Source of the DNA: Gammaproteobacteria bacterium Ga0077536 | Lineage (GTDB): Bacteria; Pseudomonadota; Gammaproteobacteria; Ga0077536 | Direction of reading: 5' to 3' | Length of the DNA: 64,000 nucleotides | Assembly: GCA_001464935.1 (NCBI GenBank) | Contig: LNEL01000058.1 | Span: forward strand, 62,001 to 126,000 | Part shown: piece by piece, positions 29,115 through 37,786 of the stretch | Numbering within the stretch: the stretch's first letter is position 1 | Layout of the letters: every line of letters starts with the position of its first letter | Position numbers and translations under genes: made by a program | Notes under the pieces: generated by a model | Databases searched by the model: none | What the model was told of the DNA's origin: nothing | Seen by the model: the letters and a program-made list of their open reading frames with translations, nothing else

Positions 29115-30632
29115 TCAGCGCGGCGAGTGACGCGCGATGAAACGCGTCGCGAGGCGATCCGCCCAGGCCGCAATGGTCATCGAAGGCGGGCCGCCGGGTG
29201 CGCGCGGCAAGGCCGACGCGTCCGCGACGTAAAGCCCGGGGTGATCGAAGACTTCGCCGTTGGCGTCTACAACGCCTGTCTCGATGCTCGCGCCGAGACA
29301 GGCACCGCCGGTGGGATGCACGGTGATCGGCGTCTTCGGCGCGTAGACGCGATGACCCGTACGGCGGCCAATCTCGGCGAAGGTCGCCTTCAACTTTGCG
29401 AAGATCGGACTCTGGTCCGGATCGTATTCGACCTTCAGCTTCCCGTGCGCGAGCGACACCGTGCCGGTCATGCTGTCCTCGCCAAGACCGGCAATCATGT
29501 AGGCGCGCTTCATCCGTTGGCGCAGGAAGCCCGGCAGCGGATAGCTGTCGACCGCCGGCAACCCACCACCGCCGATCACGGGACAGTCCGGATCATCCAG
29601 CACGCGCACGCCGCCGGTGGTCGGCAAGCCCACGCTCTGCTCGACGTCCTGCTCGTTGTAGTCCCAGTAGCCGAAGTAGTCGCCGTTGGTGCCGAAGCGG
29701 CGGCCGAGCATCGGCATGCCGCTGAGACCGCCCTGCGCGCGCGAGCGCAGGAGGATATTCAGTGTGTTCAGCGTTCCCGCCGCGACGATCACGTGCTCAC
29801 CGGTCAGCGACCGGATCTGACCGGAATGGTGATCGCGATAGTCCACGCGATAGCGCGGCCCTTGGTGCTGGCGTGTGATCGTGATGACCTCGGCCATGTC
29901 GAGCACTTCGAGCCCCTGCTTCATCGCCGGCGCGAGATAGACGACGTCGAGCGTCGTCTTGCTGCCTGTCGGCGAACCGAGGAAGCCGTCCTCGTTCGAT
30001 TTGTAATCGACCTCGTAGCGCTCGACGCCGTGCGCGTCGACGATTTTCTTCGGGGCTTCATCCGGAGAATCCGGCAGCAGAAATCCTATACGAGGATCGG
30101 GCGGCGGAAGCGCCGGTCCGATGTCCTTGGCGTGCTTGCGAAACCGGACAGGCGTCGTATTGGGAATGCGGTGATCGGCCATCGGGGTCGTGGAGTCCAT
30201 GCGCTCGAGCACCGCGTCATAGTGCGCGGACATGATCGCGTCTGACACGCCGGGCGCATGACCGTCCCAGTAGTTGGGCGCGAGCGGCCGGATGTTGATG
30301 GCGGAGTAGACGTGGCTGCCACCGCCGACGCCCGACGAGCAGGCGATCGTGCAGCCGCTGCCGAAGAACAATTCGAAGAGACCGTGGCTGTTGAGCCGCA
30401 GGCGACTGCCCGGCATGCGATTGCCTCCGATTGCGCGTAGCAGCCGTGTGAACAGCAGCCGCCCACGCGGCAGCGGTGAGCGCCTGACAATACCCATCGA
30501 GCGCACGGGCACGGTGTCGCGCCAGGGCCCACGTTCGAGCACGACCACCTTGAAGCCCGCTTCGGCAATGCGCGCGGCGGCGACCGATCCGCCGAAGCCG
30601 CTGCCGATAACGATCACGTCCGGTTCGCTCAT
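29115..30632 (-). CDS. GMC-family FAD-dependent oxidoreductase (cholesterol-oxidase-like)
   Basis: About 505 residues. The start at MSEPDVIVIGSGFGG is supported by an AGGAGA ribosome site; the frame is open 31 codons further. The Rossmann FAD motif GSGFGGSVAAARIAEAGFKV is at the N-terminus. The C-terminal GMC region has HPTGGACLG, and the FAD-binding end reads GLYVADASALPRAPGGPPSMTI. The organisation resembles the cholesterol-oxidase-like branch of GMC enzymes rather than choline or alcohol dehydrogenases. No obvious secretion signal is present. It acts on an alcohol, sterol or similar substrate that cannot be fixed from sequence. It sits in a repeat-rich accessory region with no operon partner. 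Confidence 0.85.
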   Translation of the reverse strand: MSEPDVIVIGSGFGGSVAAARIAEAGFKVVVLERGPWRDTVPVRSMGIVRRSPLPRGRLLFTRLLRAIGGNRMPGSRLRLNSHGLFELFFGSGCTIACSSGVGGGSHVYSAINIRPLAPNYWDGHAPGVSDAIMSAHYDAVLERMDSTTPMADHRIPNTTPVRFRKHAKDIGPALPPPDPRIGFLLPDSPDEAPKKIVDAHGVERYEVDYKSNEDGFLGSPTGSKTTLDVVYLAPAMKQGLEVLDMAEVITITRQHQGPRYRVDYRDHHSGQIRSLTGEHVIVAAGTLNTLNILLRSRAQGGLSGMPMLGRRFGTNGDYFGYWDYNEQDVEQSVGLPTTGGVRVLDDPDCPVIGGGGLPAVDSYPLPGFLRQRMKRAYMIAGLGEDSMTGTVSLAHGKLKVEYDPDQSPIFAKLKATFAEIGRRTGHRVYAPKTPITVHPTGGACLGASIETGVVDANGEVFDHPGLYVADASALPRAPGGPPSMTIAAWADRLATRFIARHSPR

Positions 30633-30800
30633 CAGTCTCTCCTGTGCAGATGTGCAGTGCAGTAGCGACGCTTGCAGAGCGCCGGCCCGACGCAAGCGGC
30701 GAGTATAGGCCGCGGATCCGGGCAATCCTTGATCCAGGTGAACCCCGATGTATACGCAGCGGTTCCGAATCGATCGCTACTTCGTGAAGGTCGAGGAAGG

Positions 30801-30870
30801 TCGAGGACATCCATCCTCTGAATCTCCGTGAAGGGGAAGATCGAGGACATCCATCCTCTGGATCTCCGCG
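30801..30870. repeat. Tandem 40-bp-spaced imperfect palindromic repeat
   Basis: Two 30-bp copies starting TCGAGGACATCCATCCTCTG (30801-30830 and 30841-30870) differ at 2 positions and repeat with a 40-bp period; a partial copy (TCGAGGA) precedes them at 30791. Each holds GAGGA and TCCTC arms around a six-base centre, the layout of REP-type palindromes. They occupy the 431-bp space between the oxidoreductase start (30632) and the RAYT stop (31064). The rest of that space (30871-31063) shows nothing I recognise. Confidence 0.7.
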
Positions 30871-31063
30871 CCATGAAGTTTCTGATGCCAGACATCCGGC
30901 GCCGCCGCTGAACTTGAAGCGAAATCTGATGCGTGCTCGGGTGCAGCTGAAGGGTGCCGGCAGGATCTGTAGGGCATCACCGACACCAGCGCCCGTGATC
31001 GCCCGCACCGCGCCCGCGATGGAGCCGCCACGAACTGCAACACGGTCAGGCGCGCGCCAAGTC

Positions 31064-32068
31064 CTACTCGTTGGCGCGGCGGTACAGCCGTCGCGCCGCC
31101 GCCTGTCCTCTTATCCACCGCCAACCGCGCTTTTCAGCAAGACCCGACAGCCGATGCGGTGCGCCGATGAAGAGCCGGAAGCGCGCGTGCAACTCGGCAA
31201 CGCTCGCCAACCATTCCCCTGGCGCCAGCCCGAGCGTCGCGAGCAGGCGCGGCGTCGAGCCCGGCAGGGCGCCGCGCTTCGCCGGATGTACTGCCCGGCC
31301 GCTCGTGTCCAGGAGGTCAAGGTAATCCTGGAGGTTGAACGGCAGGGCCACGTCTTCGCCTTGTCGGATAGCTTCGGCGAAGGGATGCAAAGCGGGTCGC
31401 ATCGCCGCCTGAAGGGCCGATGCCGGCTCGATGATTTCGCGCAGCCGCTGTTGGCCCGACGTGAACGCCGAGGCCGCCACGGACTCCGCAAGACCCGCCC
31501 GCACCGGGTTCAGGTCGACATAGGCCATCACCGTCAGCAGCGCTTCTTCATCGAGCAGCGCCTGCGACTTGAAGCGACCTTCCCAAAAGCGCCCCGTGCA
31601 GCCGTCCTGCGCGTTGGCGACACGGGCGATGTACTCGTTGAGACACCGCATGAACCAGCTCAAATCGCACAGGCGGCTGCGCCAACGGCCAATGCAGTCG
31701 GCGAGCTGGGCGGATTCACTCGCGTCGAGCGCGAGCCCGTCGAGGAAGCGCGCGACGCAGGCAGGGCCGGTGTAGAGCCGGCGCCAGCGCTCGACGACCT
31801 CGCGCTCCGACCACTGCGCTGCGCGCTCCGGCGCGAGGTGCAGCACGAGATGATAGTGATTGCTCATCAGCGCATAGGCACAGAGGTCGATGGCGAAGAC
31901 CTCGGTGAGCAAGGCGAGGCGCTCGAGGATGCTGACCTTGCGGTGCTCGAACGATTTGCCGGACACGGGATCCCGGCCGCAGAGGAAGGCCTGGCGTACG
32001 CAGCGGCCGATGCAATGGTAGTAAGGCGTGTCGCTGACCGAGACGAGCGACGCACGGGCACGGGTCAT
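31064..32068 (-). mobile_element. REP-associated tyrosine transposase (RAYT, Y1 HUH type)
   Basis: A 334-residue Y1_Tnp-family protein. The HUH metal site is H71-Y-H73 in MSNHYHLVLHL, and the likely nucleophile is Y146 in FMRCLNEYIARVAN. It is followed by TGRFWEGRFKSQALLDE and YVDLNPVRAGLAE, all hallmarks of large RAYT proteins. These enzymes cut single-stranded DNA at REP palindromes and are usually single-copy and domesticated rather than mobile. AGGAG upstream supports the start. It has an extended C-terminal domain (about 200-334). A copy of the CGGGACACCCACCG motif lies 77 bp upstream in inverted orientation. No insertion-sequence ends were found. Confidence 0.9.
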
Positions 32069-32144
32069 CCTTGCTTCTCCTGACAGACGGCCGGCGTCCT
32101 TGCCGGCGATTCACACGCTAATGGGGCGAAGAGGTGCTTGCAAG

Positions 32145-32160
32145 ACGGTGGGTGTCCCGG
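32145..32160. repeat. Inverted copy of the CCGGGACACCCACCG motif upstream of the RAYT gene
   Basis: ACGGTGGGTGTCCCGG is the reverse complement of the motif repeated at 28913, 28956 and 28998. It lies between the RAYT start and the AhpD-like gene. Confidence 0.75.
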
Positions 32161-32273
32161 GGAGAAGGGGCGAAGACGCGGCGGTGCTTTGCGCGGACCG
32201 GGCTTGACGGTCGTCAAGTGGTCGGCGGTCCGGCATGCGACGCTGCGGGTCCGTTGTTGCACCCGGGGGGCCC

Positions 32274-32627
32274 ATGAGCATTTCTTTCACCGACACCATT
32301 GCGGACATCAATCGCGGCATCCTCGAACTGCGCAAAGCGCAGCCCGACGCGATGGCCGGCTTCAGCGCGCTGGCGAAGGGCGCGATGCAAGGAGGCGAGT
32401 TGTCCGAAGCCACCAAGGAGATCATCGCGCTGGCGATCGGCGTCGCCGGGCGCTGTGACGGCTGCATCGGATTTCACACCAAGTCGCTCGTGCGCCTCGG
32501 AGTGTCGCGCGCGGCGCTGATGGAAGCGCTGGCTGTGGCGGTCTATATGGGCGGGGGGCCGTCGTTGATGTATGCCGCGGACGCGGTCCATGCCTACGAT
32601 GAGTTCAGCGCAGCGCGCGGTGCCTGA
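32274..32627 (+). CDS. Carboxymuconolactone decarboxylase / AhpD-like protein
   Basis: A 117-residue all-helical protein starting at MSISFTDTIADINRG; the frame is open 13 codons further upstream. RCDGCIGFHTKSLVRLGVSR contains the CxxC...H motif of AhpD-like members, implying peroxidase-type or disulfide chemistry rather than true decarboxylation. EALAVAVYMGGGPSLMYA is the second conserved helix. The partner reductase or peroxiredoxin is not in the window. It is divergent from the RAYT gene and 154 bp before a c-type haem gene. Confidence 0.87.
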   Translation: MSISFTDTIADINRGILELRKAQPDAMAGFSALAKGAMQGGELSEATKEIIALAIGVAGRCDGCIGFHTKSLVRLGVSRAALMEALAVAVYMGGGPSLMYAADAVHAYDEFSAARGA

Positions 32628-32781
32628 ACCAGGCGCCACCCCCACACCAATCCCGGGTGCAAAGGAGTGCCTGATGGTCATGACAGCAGTGAACGATGGG
32701 GACGGCGCTGACTCGCCATCGGCTGTATCAACCGGACGATCGGGCGTCCCCGACGCACCACCATTGCACGGAGTCCGAATC

Positions 32782-33453
32782 ATGGCCTGCCCCCCTCAAG
32801 GCTATAGCACGGCGCCGGTCACTCGGCACGCGCGCCCGGCGCCGAGAGCACGCCTGCGTCAATCGGGAGCGGCGGCCGCCCTCGGCGTCGTCCTCGCGTC
32901 GTTGACCCTGCCCGCCTGGTCGGACGGCACGACCACAGCGGCATCCGACATCGCGGCGCTCCTGCCAACGGCCAGACGCACCGCCGGCGAGCTCGGCAAC
33001 AGACTCAAGACGCAGTTGCAGGCGGCACTCGCGGCGGGCGGCCCGATGTCGGCGCTCGAGGTCTGCCAGACGGTCGCGCCCGCGATCGGGCACGACCTCG
33101 CCGCCACCTTCGAAGGTGACGTCGGCCGCACCGCGCTCAAGGTGCGCAATCCCGCCAACGCACCGGATGCATTCGAACGCGGGGTTCTGGCCGCGTTCGC
33201 CGCCGACGCGGCCAAAGGCGTCGATGTGTCTGCATTGGAACACGCTGAAATCATCGTCGAGGACGGCCGCCGGGTCTTTCGCTACATGAAGGCGATCCCG
33301 ATGCTGCAGACGCCATGCGGCAGCTGTCACGGCGTGTCGATTGCGCCCGACTTGCTGCGGGGAATCCAGGCGCGTTATCCGCAGGACGCCGCGGTCGGCT
33401 TCGTTCCCGGTGAGCTGCGCGGAGCGTTCACGCTCAGCAAGACGCTGCGCTGA
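32782..33453 (+). CDS. Exported c-type haem protein with DUF3365 (Tll0287-like) domain
   Basis: About 223 residues from MACPPQGYST, chosen because GGAG lies upstream; the frame stays open 70 codons further but is low-complexity. An Arg-rich n-region and a hydrophobic stretch (GAAAALGVVLASLTLPAWS) form a signal peptide. The mature part has a helix with CQTVAPAI and a single haem-binding CGSCHG late in the protein, followed by a region like QARYPQDAAVGFVPGELRGAFTLSK, typical of the DUF3365 domain. Such proteins are periplasmic redox sensors or electron carriers of unclear role. No cytochrome maturation genes are nearby. Confidence 0.85.
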   Translation: MACPPQGYSTAPVTRHARPAPRARLRQSGAAAALGVVLASLTLPAWSDGTTTAASDIAALLPTARRTAGELGNRLKTQLQAALAAGGPMSALEVCQTVAPAIGHDLAATFEGDVGRTALKVRNPANAPDAFERGVLAAFAADAAKGVDVSALEHAEIIVEDGRRVFRYMKAIPMLQTPCGSCHGVSIAPDLLRGIQARYPQDAAVGFVPGELRGAFTLSKTLR

Positions 33454-33513
33454 GCGCCACGCCCCTGTACACCGCTTTCGCCCTTGCCCCACCGGGGGCA
33501 ACGCGCGGGCGCA

Positions 33514-34572
33514 TCAGCCGAAGTTGATCCGCGCTTCGAGATTGGTGCGCGAGTCGGCGTTGTTCAACGCTTCCTCGAGATCGATGCGCTCTTCCTTGTA
33601 GAGATTGAACAGCGCCATGTCGAAAGTCTGCATGCCCTTCGCGCCACTGCCTTCCATCGCTTCCTTCACGCTGCCGATATTGCCCTTGAGGATGAGGTCG
33701 GCAATGTGTGGTGTGTTGATCATGATTTCGATCGCGGCCACGCGGTAGCCGTCGATGCCCTGCACGAGGCGCTGCGAAATCACCGCGCGGATATTCAGCG
33801 ACAAGTCGAGGAACAGCTGCTTGTGCAAATCCTGCGGGAACAGGTTGATCACGCGCTCCATCGCCTGGTTCGCGTTGTTCGCATGCAGCGTCGACAGGCA
33901 CAGGTGACCCGTATTGCAGAGTTCGAGCGCCGCTTCCATCGTCTCGCGATCGCGGATTTCGCCGATCAGGATCACATCCGGCGCTTCGCGCAGCGAAGAC
34001 CTGAGCGCGGCGCGATAGGTCAACGTATCGACGCCGATTTCGCGCTGGTTGATGATCGACTTCAGATTCGGGTGCGAAAACTCGATCGGATCTTCGATGG
34101 TCAGGATATGGCCCGCCATCTTCTGGTTGCGCTCGTTGACCATTGCCGCAAGCGTCGTCGACTTGCCCGAGCCCGTCGCGCCCACCATCAGGATCAGCCC
34201 GCGCTTGTGCATCACCAGCGACTTCAACACTTCCGGCAGTGCGAGTTCGTCGATCGTCGGAATCTTCGACGGGATCCGGCGCAACACCATGCCGACTTCG
34301 CCGCGCTGCCGGAACACGTTCACGCGATACCGCGCGGTCTTGTCGTCGAGCGAAATGGCGAAGTCGCATTCCATCGACTGCTCGAAGCGGTCGGCCTGCT
34401 GCGGCGTCATGATGCCGTAGGCTGCGGCCTTGGTCAGTTCGCCGGTCAGGACCGTCTTGCCGACAGAGCTCACCTGGCCTTCGATCTTGATTTTCACCGG
34501 CGCGCCGACGGTGAAGAACAGGTCGGAACCTTCCTTGTCGCGCAGCAGTTTCAGGTACGGCGTAATGTCCAT
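33514..34572 (-). CDS. Third PilT/PilU-family retraction ATPase paralogue
   Basis: 352 residues from MDITPYLKLL, with GGAG seven bases upstream. Walker A is GATGSGKST at about 131, with the Asp box GHILTIEDPIEF, Walker B ILIGEIRDRETM and His box HLCLSTLHANNANQAMERVI. The N-terminal EGSDLFFTVGAPVKIKI and C-terminal EEALNNADSRTNLEARI are closer to PilU than PilT, but it lacks PilU's long acidic tail. It is the third gene of a pilT-pilU-pilU2 run, 37 bp downstream of pilU. The separate role of a third retraction motor is unknown; differences in substrate or regulation are possible. All catalytic motifs are intact. Confidence 0.88.
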   Translation of the reverse strand: MDITPYLKLLRDKEGSDLFFTVGAPVKIKIEGQVSSVGKTVLTGELTKAAAYGIMTPQQADRFEQSMECDFAISLDDKTARYRVNVFRQRGEVGMVLRRIPSKIPTIDELALPEVLKSLVMHKRGLILMVGATGSGKSTTLAAMVNERNQKMAGHILTIEDPIEFSHPNLKSIINQREIGVDTLTYRAALRSSLREAPDVILIGEIRDRETMEAALELCNTGHLCLSTLHANNANQAMERVINLFPQDLHKQLFLDLSLNIRAVISQRLVQGIDGYRVAAIEIMINTPHIADLILKGNIGSVKEAMEGSGAKGMQTFDMALFNLYKEERIDLEEALNNADSRTNLEARINFG

Positions 34573-34609
34573 CTGGGTCTCCGATGCCGGCAATCCGCGG
34601 GGGCGGCGC

Positions 34610-35779
34610 TCAACGCATCAATATGCCTTTTTCTTCCGCACTCTCTTCGAGCGACAGGTGTTCGAGACCGCCGAGCTTGTCGGATTCCTTTGCCGCCTTG
34701 CCCTGCAGCTTGATGCGCAGGCGCAGTTCGTTCATCGAGTCGGCGTTGCGCAACGCGTCCTCGTAGGCGATCAAATCGGCTTCATAGAGATCGAACAGGG
34801 CCTGATCGAAAGTCTTCATGCCGAGTTCGTTCGACTTGCTCATGATTTCCTTGATCATGTGCACTTCGCCCTTGAGGATGAGGTCCGAAATCAACGGCGA
34901 ATTCAGCAGTACTTCGATGGCGGCCACCCGGCCGCGGCCATCGACTTTCTTCAGCAGGCGCTGCGAAATGACTGCCTTGAGGTTCAGCGAGAGATCCATG
35001 AAGAGCTGCTGGTGCCGCTCTTCGGGAAAGAAGTTGATGATGCGGTCCAGCGCCTGGTTCGAACTGTTCGCGTGCAGGGTTGCCATCGCGAGGTGGCCCG
35101 TCTCGGCAAAGGCGAGACCGAACTCCATCGTTTCCCGATCGCGGATTTCGCCGAGCAGAATGACGTCCGGGGCCTGGCGCAGCGTGTTCTTCAGCGCGAT
35201 GCCCCAGTCATCGGTGTCGACGCCGACTTCGCGCTGCATGACGATGCAGTTCTTGTGCGGATGGACGTACTCGATCGGGTCTTCGATCGTGATGATGTGG
35301 CCGTAACTGTTCTCGTTGCGGTGATTGATCATCGCCGCGAGCGAGGTCGATTTGCCCGAACCCGTACCGCCGACCATGATGACGAGCCCGCGCTTCGTCA
35401 TCGACACTTCCTTCATCACCGGCGGGAGCCCCAGGCCATCGAGCGTCGGCACGTTGGTTTCAATCGTGCGCAGCACCATGCCGGTGTGGCCCTGCTGGAT
35501 ATAGGCGTTGACGCGGAAGCGGCCGATGCCAGCCGGCGAGATCGCGAAGTTACACTCCTTCGTCGCCTCGTATTCCTTCAGCTGGCGATCGTTCATGATC
35601 GCGTAGGTCAGGGCCTTCGTGTTCTCGCTGGTCAGCTTGGTTTTCGATACCGGCGTGACCTTGCCGTCGATCTTGATGGCGGGCGGAAAGTCGACGGTGA
35701 TGAAGAGGTCGGACCCTTTCTTGTCGACCATCAGCTTCAGCAGATCCCGCATGTACTTGATTGCTTGATCCCGTTCCAT
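34610..35779 (-). CDS. pilU: Type IV pilus retraction ATPase PilU
   Basis: About 389 residues from MERDQAIKYM, with GGAGAG upstream; the frame extends 74 codons into pilT but that is not family-like. Walker A is GGTGSGKSTS, with IITIEDPIEYVH and ILLGEIRDRETM. The C-terminal tail past residue 350 (DKLGGLEHLSLEESAEEKG) corresponds to the PilU-type extension. PilU assists PilT-dependent pilus retraction under high load. It lies 67 bp downstream of pilT. Confidence 0.93.
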   Translation of the reverse strand: MERDQAIKYMRDLLKLMVDKKGSDLFITVDFPPAIKIDGKVTPVSKTKLTSENTKALTYAIMNDRQLKEYEATKECNFAISPAGIGRFRVNAYIQQGHTGMVLRTIETNVPTLDGLGLPPVMKEVSMTKRGLVIMVGGTGSGKSTSLAAMINHRNENSYGHIITIEDPIEYVHPHKNCIVMQREVGVDTDDWGIALKNTLRQAPDVILLGEIRDRETMEFGLAFAETGHLAMATLHANSSNQALDRIINFFPEERHQQLFMDLSLNLKAVISQRLLKKVDGRGRVAAIEVLLNSPLISDLILKGEVHMIKEIMSKSNELGMKTFDQALFDLYEADLIAYEDALRNADSMNELRLRIKLQGKAAKESDKLGGLEHLSLEESAEEKGILMR

Positions 35780-35846
35780 CTGGGCTCTCCTGCTGGTTGA
35801 CGCCGCGCGCGGCGCGGCGGGTCGGAAACGATGTCGTCGACGTGGC

Positions 35847-36881
35847 CTAGAACAGGTCTTTGTTCTGGGCCTTGATGCGCGCTTCGACGCGCGACACGAG
35901 GCCTTTTTGTACCAGCTGTTGCAGGCACTGATCCAGCGTCTGCATGCCGAATTGCTGGCCGGTCTGAATCGCCGAATACATTTGCGCGATCTTGTTCTCA
36001 CGAATCAGGTTGCGGATGGCCGGCGTGCCGATCATGATTTCGTGCGCCGCCACGCGGCCGCCGCCGTTCTTCTTCAGCAGCGTCTGGGAAATCACCGCGC
36101 GCAGCGATTCCGACAGCATCGCGCGCACCATGTCCTTTTCGTCGGCCGGGAAGACGTCGACGATACGGTCGATGGTCTTGGCCGCCGAACTCGTGTGCAG
36201 TGTGCCGAACACGAGATGGCCCGTTTCGGCGGCCGTCAGCGCGAGCCGGATGGTTTCGAGGTCGCGCATTTCGCCGACGAGAATGGTGTCGGGATCTTCG
36301 CGCAGCGCCGAACGCAGCGCTTCGTTGAAACCGAGCGTATCGCGATGCACCTCGCGCTGGTTGATCAGGCATTTCTTGCTCTGATGCACGAATTCGATCG
36401 GGTCTTCGATGGTCAGAATGTGCCCGTATTCGCTCTCGTTCTTGTGATTGACCATCGCCGCGAGCGTCGTCGATTTGCCCGAACCGGTCGGACCCGTCAC
36501 GAGCACCACGCCGCGCGGATAATCGGAAATGTCCTTGAAAATGCCGGGCGCCTTCAGATCCTCCAGTGACAGGATGACGGAGGGAATCGTGCGGAACACC
36601 GCGCCCGAGCCGCGGTTCTGGTTGAAGGCGTTGACGCGGAAGCGGGCGAGGCCGGGGATCTCGAACGAGAAGTCGCATTCGAGGAACTCTTCGTAATCCT
36701 TGCGCTGCTTGTCGTTCATGATGTCGTAGACGAGGTCGTGGACATCCTTGTGCTGCATCGCCGGCACGTTGATTCGGCGCACGTCGCCATCGACGCGAAT
36801 CATCGGCGGCAGGCCCGCGGACAGGTGCAAGTCGGAAGCCCCGTTTTTGACGCTGAATGCCAAGAGCTCACCGATATCCAT
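35847..36881 (-). CDS. pilT: Type IV pilus retraction ATPase PilT
   Basis: A 344-residue hexameric ATPase, full length. Walker A is GPTGSGKST (130-138), with the Asp box ILTIEDPIEF, Walker B ILVGEMRDLET, His box HLVFGTLHTSSAAKTIDRI, and the PilT-specific AIRNLIRE motif. It depolymerises type IV pili, driving twitching motility, adhesion and DNA uptake. AGGAAAGGGG lies upstream. It is divergent from yggS, the arrangement also found in Pseudomonas. Confidence 0.97.
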   Translation of the reverse strand: MDIGELLAFSVKNGASDLHLSAGLPPMIRVDGDVRRINVPAMQHKDVHDLVYDIMNDKQRKDYEEFLECDFSFEIPGLARFRVNAFNQNRGSGAVFRTIPSVILSLEDLKAPGIFKDISDYPRGVVLVTGPTGSGKSTTLAAMVNHKNESEYGHILTIEDPIEFVHQSKKCLINQREVHRDTLGFNEALRSALREDPDTILVGEMRDLETIRLALTAAETGHLVFGTLHTSSAAKTIDRIVDVFPADEKDMVRAMLSESLRAVISQTLLKKNGGGRVAAHEIMIGTPAIRNLIRENKIAQMYSAIQTGQQFGMQTLDQCLQQLVQKGLVSRVEARIKAQNKDLF

Positions 36882-37015
36882 TGAGAGACCCCTTTCCTGT
36901 CGTGTTGCGCGAACCCGCCCGGGTCCGCCCGCTGTTCGTTACAATGGCCGGCGCGCGGCCAGAGCTAATCCGCTTTGCCAACGTTATCAAGCAAGTTGCT
37001 GAGTTGTCATGCATC

Positions 37016-37043
37016 TTGGGACACCGAACTCATGAAGTATAGC
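37016..37043 (+). promoter_or_regulatory. Possible sigma-70 promoter for yggS
   Basis: TTGGGA (37016-37021) and TATAGC (37038-37043) are separated by 16 bp, each matching 4 of 6 consensus bases. The start site would fall about 20 bp before the yggS ATG, which has no clear Shine-Dalgarno. Confidence 0.35.
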
Positions 37044-37068
37044 CAAGCCCCCCGTCCCGGCCAGCGCC

Positions 37069-37740
37069 ATGACCAGCCCCGGCCTTGACGCCGTGCTGGC
37101 CCGCATCCGGGCCGCCGAAACGGCCGCCGGCCGCCCGGCCGGCGCGGTCGCACTGCTGGCCGCGAGCAAGCAGCAGACGCCCGCGACCCTGCGCGCGACA
37201 GCGGCACAGGGACAAAGGGACTACGGCGAGAATTACGTCCAGGAGGCACTGCCGAAAATGGCGGCACTGGTCGACCTCGACTTGAGCTGGCACTTCATCG
37301 GCCGCATCCAGCGGAACAAGACGCGCGACATCGCTGCCCATTTCGACTGGGTGCATACCGTCGATCGCCTGGACATCGCGCAACGCCTCTCGGCGCAGCG
37401 TCCGGCCAGCCGCGCGCCGCTGCAGACGCTGATCGAAGTGAACGTCAGCGGTGAAGCGAGCAAGGGGGGCGTGGCACCGGCGGCAGTGCCGGCGCTGGCG
37501 CTCGCGATCGGCACCCTGCCGGGCCTGCGACTGCGGGGGCTGATGTCGCTGCCGGCACCCGAGGACGATCCGCGCCGTCAGCGCGCTGCCTTTGCCGAAC
37601 TCCGCCAGGCGCTCGAAGCCCTGGCCGACCCCACGCTCGACACGCTGTCGATGGGCACCTCCGCCGACCTCGAAGCGGCGATCGCCGAGGGGGCGACGAT
37701 CGTGCGCGTCGGAACGGCGATTTTCGGCGCCCGATCATGA
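37069..37740 (+). CDS. yggS: YggS family pyridoxal-phosphate homeostasis protein
   Basis: A 223-residue alanine-racemase-N-fold protein. The PLP Lys is in LLAASKQQTPATLR. Conserved elements are YGENYVQEALPKM, WHFIGRIQRNKT, VNVSGEASKGG, GLMSLPA and the closing SMGTSADLEAAIAEGATIVRVGTAIFGAR. It binds PLP without known enzymatic activity and balances B6 and amino acid pools. It is followed by proC after 46 bp, the widely conserved yggS-proC pair. Confidence 0.95.
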   Translation: MTSPGLDAVLARIRAAETAAGRPAGAVALLAASKQQTPATLRATAAQGQRDYGENYVQEALPKMAALVDLDLSWHFIGRIQRNKTRDIAAHFDWVHTVDRLDIAQRLSAQRPASRAPLQTLIEVNVSGEASKGGVAPAAVPALALAIGTLPGLRLRGLMSLPAPEDDPRRQRAAFAELRQALEALADPTLDTLSMGTSADLEAAIAEGATIVRVGTAIFGARS

Positions 37741-37786
37741 GCTTCGATGGTGCTAAACTCGCCGCGCCCGATCCGGATTTACCTGC

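Noticed and set aside
32698..32751. GGGGACG and CGTCCCC inverted arms 40 bp apart before the haem gene
   Set aside because: Seven-base arms over this distance are expected by chance in GC-rich DNA; similarity to the GGGACA motif is too short to rely on.
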